Assembly (NCBI GenBank): GCA_029204225.1
Contig: CM055111.1
Coordinates: forward strand, 48,043,594-48,107,593
Length of the DNA: 64,000 nucleotides
Source: Diphasiastrum complanatum
Lineage: Eukaryota > Streptophyta > Lycopodiopsida > Lycopodiales > Lycopodiaceae
Reading direction: 5' to 3'
A program made the translations under genes and the position numbers. Positions 57,301 through 64,000 of the stretch are shown here, piece by piece. Within the stretch, counting starts at the first letter, position 1. Every line of letters begins with the position of its first letter. The notes below the pieces were generated by a model. The model was not told the DNA's origin. It was given only the letters and a program-made list of their open reading frames with translations, and made no database searches.

Positions 57301-58121
57301 CTACTCATCATCACTTCTTCCCTCCTCGCCGCCTTCATCTTGTAGGTGTACGTTGGTGTCCACATCTTCAAACTCCCCTTCGCTTTCATTCACGTACTCT
57401 TCCACGTTCTCTTCCACATTTTTTTCCACATCACGAACACTTGAAGTTGTAGAGCCTCTCTACAAAATAGAATCAAAGATTTAATTAAATTGAGATTAAA
57501 CTTACTTGTAAACCACAAAGTAAACAATCACAAAAAAATAAAGGTTAAGAGTTTACGATTGGAAACAATCCATGAGATTCCATAAAAGCCTTAAGGCCGA
57601 CATATCCATGATCGTAACCTTGCCTATACTCCATGGCGGTCATGTGTCTTCCAAAATCACTAAGCTACATTCAACAAAAAAACATAGTTTAGCAATACAA
57701 TATAGTTTAGCAATTAAAAACATTAACAATCTCACTACAAAAATAGAATCATATTAAAAAATATTGCACTTACAAATTGGGCCTCTAGATTGCCCCTTCC
57801 TCCCGATCCCAAGTGACTTTGGCCATGTTTTAAAAGCTTCTCGGCGGTGGCCCTACGTTGTTGTTCATACTTTTGGGGATTGTTTTGCAACAATTCCCCT
57901 TTCACCTTCCTCCAATCCCTTTTGGAGCACCATCCAGGCTTCGTGGGATTCTTGGGATTCCTCAAGGCTCTTCTCATCAATTGCCTTTTGTTTTGAATCC
58001 AAAGGCACATTGTATTCAAGGCCCAAGTCCTACTAAAAGCATTGGATTGAGGGAATTCAGAATACAGAGTCTCTATTATTTTATTTTTGTCTTCAAGCGA
58101 TTGGGAGGACCAATTGATCAT
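57301..58121 (-). CDS. spliced transposase-like gene, apparently intact
   Basis: Three exons with consistent frames: 58121-57774, 57664-57557 and 57459-57301 (stop TAG). Intron 1 (57773-57665) has donor GTAAGT and acceptor TGTAG. Intron 2 (57556-57460) has donor GTAAAC and acceptor TTTTGTAG. Both are phase 0 and AT-rich. The predicted protein is about 204 residues if it starts at 58121. Exon 1 contains 'WCSKRDWRKVKGELLQNN' and 'QRRATAEKLLKHGQSHLGSG', a pattern like plant Ptta/En/Spm transposase (Transposase_24) proteins, where a basic helix precedes 'H..GS'. Exon 2 is 'MEYRQGYDHGYVGLKAFMES'. Exon 3 is strongly acidic (Glu/Asp/Val). The true start may be farther upstream, since a TGA lies in frame shortly before 58121 and an upstream exon is possible. 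Family is tentative; intron prediction is stronger. Confidence 0.6.
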
Positions 58122-58618
58122 GTAATCTTTACCAAAATATGATGTTACTCATGAAGGAATCAAGCTTCTACATGTAGACGGTGTAGATTGGCAGCGTTGA
58201 AATCGATGTGTGTCAGCGCAATCCTATCACAAGTATTCATAAGTCATTTGCTACCATAAATGCCATATGCTTGTCAACGATTATCGTTGGTCAGAGCTTA
58301 TTGAAATTTGTTTAACTATCAAGCCATTAACAACGATGATCAGTGGCTATTGATCATTATCACCATAATCTTCAAAAAAAAGGAAAAACCCATTTGAAGT
58401 AAAGCTCATACAGTAGTAGCAACAAAATGTAGAGAGCACTGGTTGTCAACGTGTCCACATAAACAAATGAGCAGCGAATCAATTACATACTCAAAGGGCA
58501 CTCCAATGAAGCACTAGTATGTGATGAGGATGGGTGTTGTCCATTCTACCAAAACTCTTTGTAAGAGAAGCGTGCAAGAGGGAGAGGAGAAGAGGTATGA
58601 AACACCTCAAAACAATGT

Positions 58619-58626
58619 TATTTATA
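58619..58626 (-). promoter_or_regulatory. TATA box candidate for the spliced gene
   Basis: TATAAATA on the minus strand (in GCTATAAATAACA), about 500 bp upstream of the exon 1 ATG at 58121. A short upstream ORF begins at 58544. Only sequence and position support it. Confidence 0.35.
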
Positions 58627-58823
58627 GCAAATTTGGTGCGACCACCTAAAGCTTCATAGAAGGGCTTTCATTGAAGAGGGCATCATTAAAAAAAAAACCT
58701 TTCCGGCTTTAAAAAAAAAAAACCTTATCCATTTTTTTTTTAAAAAACTTAACATCATTTTTGGGTACCAACTTTAAACCATTCAAAGCAAGAGGGGATA
58801 TTTTTTGATTAGATACTACCCAT

Positions 58824-58843
58824 GAGAGAGAGAGAGAGAGAGG

Positions 58844-58876
<33 letters not shown>
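58824..58876. repeat. (AG)n followed by a 32-bp poly(G) tract
   Basis: AG repeats at 58824-58842, then G uninterrupted from 58845 to 58876. A run this long can form G-quadruplex DNA but is also a known weak point of sequencing, so its exact length is uncertain. Confidence 0.95.
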
Positions 58877-58879
58877 CGG

Positions 58880-60209
58880 CGGTGTGCCACCTCAAGAGCA
58901 AAGAAGCTCTTCAATACTCAATACATAAAAATATGTAAAACACCTTATACTTATAGTAGTGATGCTGACCTAATGTGATTTGGCCCAAATGAATCTTGGC
59001 CACTCACACAATATGCAAATCAATCTCCTCTCTTGATCACGATCAATGGTAATGTGACAATCTTGACTAGTTTCAAGGATCTATGTTTCTCCTACACTTT
59101 AGATCAATAAGGGACAATGGTATATGGCTCTCTTGACATTTATACATGTGCTAAAAGTGTGAGAAACTTTAATAGTTACATTCTCACCAGGTAAAATGGC
59201 AACAGTTAATTATGACTTGGCCTAGCAATAGTGCCATTTTACTTGGTGGAAAGGTCACTAGCAATTTCATTTTCCAATATCATGCATTCATCGTTCCTAT
59301 AGTTTAGAATTCACCTCATAATTTTAGGCCTCAAAATAGTCAAGTTGCAATTTATTTCCACACATTGACATGACATTCTTCAAACATGAGATAGAATCAA
59401 TAAAGTAGGATATAAAAACACTTTATTGTTTATCCTTGCCTTTACACAAGTCTTCAAACACCTGTAAAAATAGATCCTCATTGCTTTGACCTTTGAGTTC
59501 CATCTTGATGCATTTTCCTAGCTCCAAATTGCCAATTTTCACGGTTTTGATGAAGCAAACTAAGACCAACCATATGCTCTTCCAAAATTATATCATAACC
59601 TCTTATCAAAACACTTTTTACAAATTCAAACCTCTATAAAACCAGCATCTCAAACATGTAATTGAGATCATAAAAGATTACACCAAAAGCCCCTTCACTA
59701 GCCATAGTGAAATACATGTCACCACCATAAAAAATGAGATAAATGCTATGATCCTCCTCCAACATGAAGTATAATAGGTAAAGATGAGTCTCAAACCTGA
59801 TCCTTGTTGCCCCTTTAAGTCCTTTACAATCATCAATAATCACTCATACAAGACTCCCTCTTAGTGAACAAATTAGAAAAGGTAGAAGACTCCCCGAGCA
59901 CCTCAATTCTATCCAACAGAGAATATTTTAATCTACTCTTTTTATTTAATCATGTGGCATTACTTGCTTTACAAAAAAACTTTTATTGGCTCGCCAAAAG
60001 AATCACCGCCATTCGCAGAATGCACACTTGAAGAGAACAAGCTTACGAGTATCGTCGAAACTAGTAAAGGAAACATGAGCAAAGAATTATTCATATTGAT
60101 CTTCCTTTGAAAAATGATTTGTTCTTGGATGGAATGAGGCTCCTCCTCAATACCTAGTACAATATCCATCAAATCATTCATAGTTAGCAAGGACTCCATG
60201 TTGAAATCC
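58880..60209. other. no supported gene; two small minus-strand ORFs
   Basis: Minus-strand ORF 60199-59969 (76 codons) contains an internal 'MNNSLLMFPLLVSTILVSLF' followed by 'SSSVHSANG', which looks like a signal peptide with a cleavage site, but the reading frame stops after 12 more residues. Minus-strand ORF 59843-59634 (69 codons) has 'IYLIFYGGDMYF', faintly like 'FMEFYGGEISRK' at 29.1 kb. Both follow an LTR on that strand and may be leader or decayed coding sequence. Neither is called as a gene. Confidence 0.35.
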
Positions 60210-60673
60210 TGTTAGGATCTAGTGCAGTATGTAGATCACAATCACCATAGACACTCCTCACAAGCTCTCAAAGATGGCACAACAATAGCTTATAGATTAC
60301 AAAGAAACACTATACATATAGAGTATTCACAAACTACATGAAAAGGTAAGTGTCCTAACACTGGCCTACCACCTGTCAAACTAAGGTCGGGCCCAATATG
60401 GCCAAATTCGATCGACAAACTCAAGACATGCCCCTGAGTATAGCAAGTGCTGTATACAACTCTATACAGGCTAATTTTTCCTACGTGTGGCTACTCGGCT
60501 AACCCAAGTAGCCGTCTACGGGATCAATGCCCGACTGATATGACAATAGTGGGCCACGTCCCAATAACAACCAAAAATTGTAAATGCTAATTAACTGAAG
60601 ATATGTACTATTAATTACAATATTGCATTTCAAGCTTACAATAAACATATCAGATCAAATCTAATTCTTAACA
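60210..60673 (-). repeat. LTR, minus strand, with PPT
   Basis: 464 bp with TGTTAAGAATTAG at the minus-strand start and GATCCTAACA at its end. A purine tract AAGGGAGAG (minus, 60682-60674) lies immediately upstream, as for a 3' LTR. The 5 bp on either side differ (AATCC and CTCTC), so no target duplication is visible. Confidence 0.7.
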
Positions 60674-60789
60674 CTCTCCCTTAAGCTCATATGCAGTAGG
60701 AGTAAAGAAATATATTGCAGCAGCGTCTGGAGTGTCCAAAGATGTTATGCATATCCCTGGTACCCTCTGTACTTGACTCGCACTCAAAC

Positions 60790-60925
60790 TGATATGACAA
60801 TAGTGGGCCACGTCCCGATAACAACCAAAAATTGTAAATCCTAATTAGCTAAAAATATGTACAGTTAATTACAATACTGCATTTCGAGCTTACAATAAAC
60901 ATATCAGATCAAATCTAATTCTTCA
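60790..60925 (-). repeat. partial second copy of the 60.2-kb LTR
   Basis: The first ~136 bp of the same LTR (TGAAGAATTAGATTTG on the minus strand to 'tgatatgacaatag' on plus), about 90% identical by eye. It is also preceded by a purine-rich AGGATGGAG. Separated from the full LTR by ~110 bp. Confidence 0.8.
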
Positions 60926-60929
60926 TACT

Positions 60930-62437
60930 CCATCCTTACCTTCCGTATTGAATAGTTGCTTGCATTCAACCTATGATTGCCTTCCAAAAAAAACCTCCTT
61001 GTTTTGCCATGTTGAAGAAGCTTGATCCCCCTTGATCCTTGATAGATATCTAAATGTGACCTGTTCTTGTGCACACCAGTACTCACTTCAAACCTTAGAA
61101 GTGGATCAAATAGACCTAGAACACCTTACTTCTATCACAATCACAAACCTAGTTGACTAGCATGCTAGAAATGGGCAAATTTTGCTCTCAAAGTAAAACA
61201 AAATCAATGGACAGAAATAGAACCCAACCAAGTATTCTCCAACACTCTTGAATGCATAAATGAATATATCAAATCATGAAACAAGAGATCCCATCAAATC
61301 TTGAAACGTACTACTCCAATCTTTCCTTGAATGCCAAAACCAATTGCTAGATTTCTTAACAATGTCACACCTAACTACAAAAGTTTGAAAAAGTGATTTC
61401 TAATCCACATCCACTCAATTAGGTACTTTAGAAAGGCACAAGGATATTTAGATGGATCTCATATTCAAGTATCTGAACGCTATACCAACCTAACTATCTA
61501 AACACTATCTAAGAAAAGGTCTTTCATGATATCATATTAAACGCCTTCAATGACTTTTGTACAAATGTCGGTTATTTTAGTTACTACTAATTTAGTCATA
61601 ACTTTGCAAGGTTATTTGACATGGTAAGGGGCAAAAGCCTATGATGCGAATGGAGGGAGCCTTCTTGGAAATAAGGGTGTTTAATCCAACAAAGAAACCA
61701 TAAGAGTAGGGAGCTCCTACACAAATCTCATGAACCATCCTCAAATCAACTTGGGGTCAAACAACTATTTAATACATAGGCCCTAGTACATTGATCCTCC
61801 TTTAAGTCAATCAAGTATTTTATCAACTTTTATCGTAAATGGTTGGCTCAAAGCCATAATTTTGAGCTACTTAGACTTTAGTTCAAGGCATTGCAAGTGA
61901 GGCTAGAATCAACTTTTTTTGTTACATTTTAAAGATAATTGTACATCTAGATAATAGTAGTACAAAGAACTTTAAAATCCATTTGAGAGTGGTAAGCCTT
62001 TTCAAACTAACTTTTATACATGTAATTAATGACCAAAAATTGAGTTTCTATCACATTTGGTGAAGTAAAGCTAGAGTCAACTATGCTGAAGACCAACAAT
62101 TAACATAAATTCGATCGAATGGAATTCCTACTAATAAGAATGTTAGAATTTACATATGTAAGGTGCTCAAATTAAAACTAGGCCTATATAAGGTGATTGG
62201 TAGGTCGATAAAGTGCATTGATAAGATGGAGAAAAGTAGCACAAACAAATTGGATGCAATCATTGGCTACAATAATTGGAAGATCTTCTAAAGTACAAAA
62301 GAAAAATATATCATGATAAGGATAACACCTAGATCTAATATGCAATCCTGAATCATATGGAGCACTTCCACATAGTTTAGACCATAGATTTCGTTATGTA
62401 TAGTATGAGCTATTTGTTATAACATCCCCACACACAT
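60930..62437. other. no supported gene
   Basis: AT-rich (about two-thirds A+T by impression), only short ORFs. Nothing recognised. Confidence 0.5.
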
Positions 62438-62453
62438 CATTATAATGCATAAA

Positions 62454-62532
62454 GAACTTTCCACATAGCTGTTGAGTTGGTGTATCGTGTCTGAGTTGGG
62501 CTCACCCACCCAGGTTCAATTCTTTGCAACCC
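62454..62532 (+). mobile_element. minimal tRNA-derived retroposon with 16-bp target duplication
   Basis: A 79-bp insertion is flanked by a perfect 16-bp direct repeat CATTATAATGCATAAA (62438-62453 and 62533-62548). The insert has box A-like TAGCTGTTGAGTTGG and box B-like AGGTTCAATTC and ends GCAACCC. It resembles the insertion at 28274-28361 in size and design but not closely in sequence. No poly(A) or SINE body. Confidence 0.68.
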
Positions 62533-62618
62533 CATTATAATGCATAAAAACATTTCTATCAATTTTCATGGTCTTTTATCGTGCTAAATTTTATGCCATT
62601 CGATGTGAGTTGGATCTT

Positions 62619-63640
62619 ATGCTCCTAATTCATGAAGGTAAGGAAAAAATTGTTTTATTTTATTAAAGCTTTTCCTATAAATCGACTTTACATCAAAATA
62701 CATTTTTATAAAGGTCACTAAATAACGAAGTTTATCCATGAAATCCATATTTTCTCATCGAAACAATAGGAATTTTACATCGGTCACTTTATATTCTTGC
62801 TTAAATAAAAACACTCACATATTGTAACCAGTGGACAAAGTGCACCTCTAAAAACTAAGTAATCACACCATAGAATCCGTGAACCGTGGACGGTTCACTA
62901 CGGTTCTCAGAACCGTACAGTGAACCGTGCGGTTCACAAAATTTTTTAGGCTGAACCGTGAAGAACCGTAGAAAATAATTAATTAATTAATTTTTTTTAG
63001 GGGTTTTAGGGGCTAAAGAGCATGTAAAAAATTAATTAACTAATTAATTAATTAATTACATGAACCGTACCACGGTTCATGAACCGTGGTACATTTCTCT
63101 ATACGGTACTTCAGACCCACGGTTCTGAGAACCGTGGGTTCTATGAATCACACTAAAAGAAGTCATCAAATCTGCCAATTCAATTATTTTTAACCACACA
63201 ATCCATATCTATCCTTTCTCTTGCGTCACTATATTGCTATTTTTCCTCCCTGAATCCTAACACATTTTTCATTCTGAAGGTTGCATCTACACATTTTATA
63301 AGAAGCTCAAACAGCCAAGCTAAATATTAACTTTTAATTATATCAGAATATCTATTATGGAATATAGTGAAACAGATCTCCATGAATAGAATTATTTTTA
63401 CTAACGGTGGTCAAAATCCTACAGTACACGTGGACCATTAGAAATCCTTAGAATGTGTTTTGTCTATCACTGCTAACATTCATGCAATAAATTTGGTTGA
63501 TATATGCTCCTAATTCAAAAAGGTAAGGCAAAAAAGAAAAAAACTCATTATATTTTGTTTGTATTAAATTTTTTCGTAAAAATCAACATTTACATCAATT
63601 TACATTTTTGTGAAGGTGCAAGAGTATTTAAATAACAAGG
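62619..63640. repeat. diverged direct repeat flanking the MITE
   Basis: 62605-62730 and 63490-63640 share 'tatgctcctaattca', 'aaggtaagg', 'tttacatcaa' and 'tacatttttNtgaaggt' in the same order and orientation, with many differences. An old duplication, with the MITE lying between the copies. Confidence 0.6.
62869..63145. mobile_element. hAT-type MITE with 8-bp target duplication
   Basis: A 277-bp element flanked by perfect 8-bp duplications AATCACAC (62861-62868 and 63146-63153), the size made by hAT transposases. Terminal inverted repeats are short: CATAGAATCC at the left and GGGTTCTATG at the right. The interior is full of GAACCGTG/CACGGTTC words, including a perfect 26-bp palindrome at 63067-63092 and near-perfect ones at 62900-62916 and 63116-63138. 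TTAA-rich spacers separate them. No ORF, so it must be mobilised in trans. Confidence 0.88.
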
Positions 63641-64000
63641 TGAAGCTCGACAATGTGGCTCAAGCCAACTATTACTAGGCTAAATACTAGTAGACAGCCT
63701 CCTATATGCTTTCACCCATGCACAAAGGCATCCCAACTCAATCCTCCACAAGATGAAGAATTGTATCAAACACCACACTACATCCTTGGGGCGAAATACT
63801 TTTTGTGAACAACAAATGTTTGTTGGGGATACAAGAACATGATGTCCTCAAAGTGGTTCTATTTCGGCAAGCTTTTCACCTATTTGTTCTACTATTTATC
63901 AGATCAAGCATTTGCTAGCTTTTATGAAACGCTTTGCCTAAAACACAAATGGGACTTGTAACACCACAATGCATGAAATGGATGTTCCACCTTCCTAATG
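63154..64000. other. no supported gene
   Basis: AT-rich. Apart from the diverged repeat at 63490-63640 nothing is recognised up to the window end. Confidence 0.5.

Noticed and set aside
57764-58142. Plus-strand ORFs overlapping exon 1 of the spliced gene
   Set aside because: Shadow frames; the minus strand has the splice signals and the recognisable motifs.

Overview
The window looks like nuclear DNA from a land plant with a large, repeat-rich genome. The evidence is the plant-type telomere word CCCTAAA, abundant Ty1/copia elements primed by the usual plant initiator-Met site TGGTATCAGAGC, a LINE, a hAT-type MITE, tRNA-derived retroposons and one gene with GT-AG introns. No conserved host gene was recognised, so the species cannot be fixed. 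A non-flowering plant is possible but unproven. No bacterial genes, operons, CRISPR arrays or rRNA genes were seen. Almost every recognisable protein is a broken retroelement protein.

Layout. 1-7.6 kb: microsatellites, a decayed transposase-like ORF, a 1.5-kb array of ~61-69-bp units each carrying a short palindrome, and a 260-bp tandem duplication. 7.7-12.7 kb: an old, structurally complete copia element (two LTRs, PBS, PPT, 5-bp target duplication ACTCT) with broken gag-pol. 13-18.3 kb: the 3' end of another LTR element, a truncated copia, and a separate copia gag. 18.2-33.2 kb: a dispersed repeat family in two places, and a 6-kb zone of degenerate telomere-like repeats whose two halves face each other, with a copia RT fragment, a LINE and a solo LTR in or between them. 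33.2-35.3 kb: a SINE-like sequence and a copia pol gene with a ~380-bp internal inversion. 36.3-43.0 kb: a copia element that has a second, nearly identical copy of its leader and gag fused to a stump of its 3' LTR. 43-45 kb: two mirrored promoter-like blocks rich in CACGTG. 49-56 kb: a gypsy-type gag with four zinc knuckles (+), and on the minus strand a large coiled-coil ORF and a gypsy RT fragment. 56.0-58.6 kb: a dense cluster of palindromes built on GCGTGGAT/ATCCACGC, then the only apparently intact spliced gene of the window, probably a plant transposase. 58.8-64 kb: a 32-bp G tract, LTR pieces, a tRNA-derived mini-retroposon and a hAT-type MITE with 8-bp target duplications.

The parts do not form a pathway. 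The window is layered mobile DNA: old elements decayed by point mutation (nonsense codons reachable by C-to-T/G-to-A), then nested insertions, solo-LTR formation, a local inversion and a later segmental duplication. The candidates for something undescribed are the palindrome cluster beside the intact transposase-like gene (56.0-58.6 kb), the head-to-head telomere-like zone (20.4-27.1 kb), the palindromic satellite with higher-order structure (4.3-5.75 kb), and the two minimal tRNA retroposons (28.3 and 62.5 kb). All identities and boundaries were read by eye and no alignment or database search was run.
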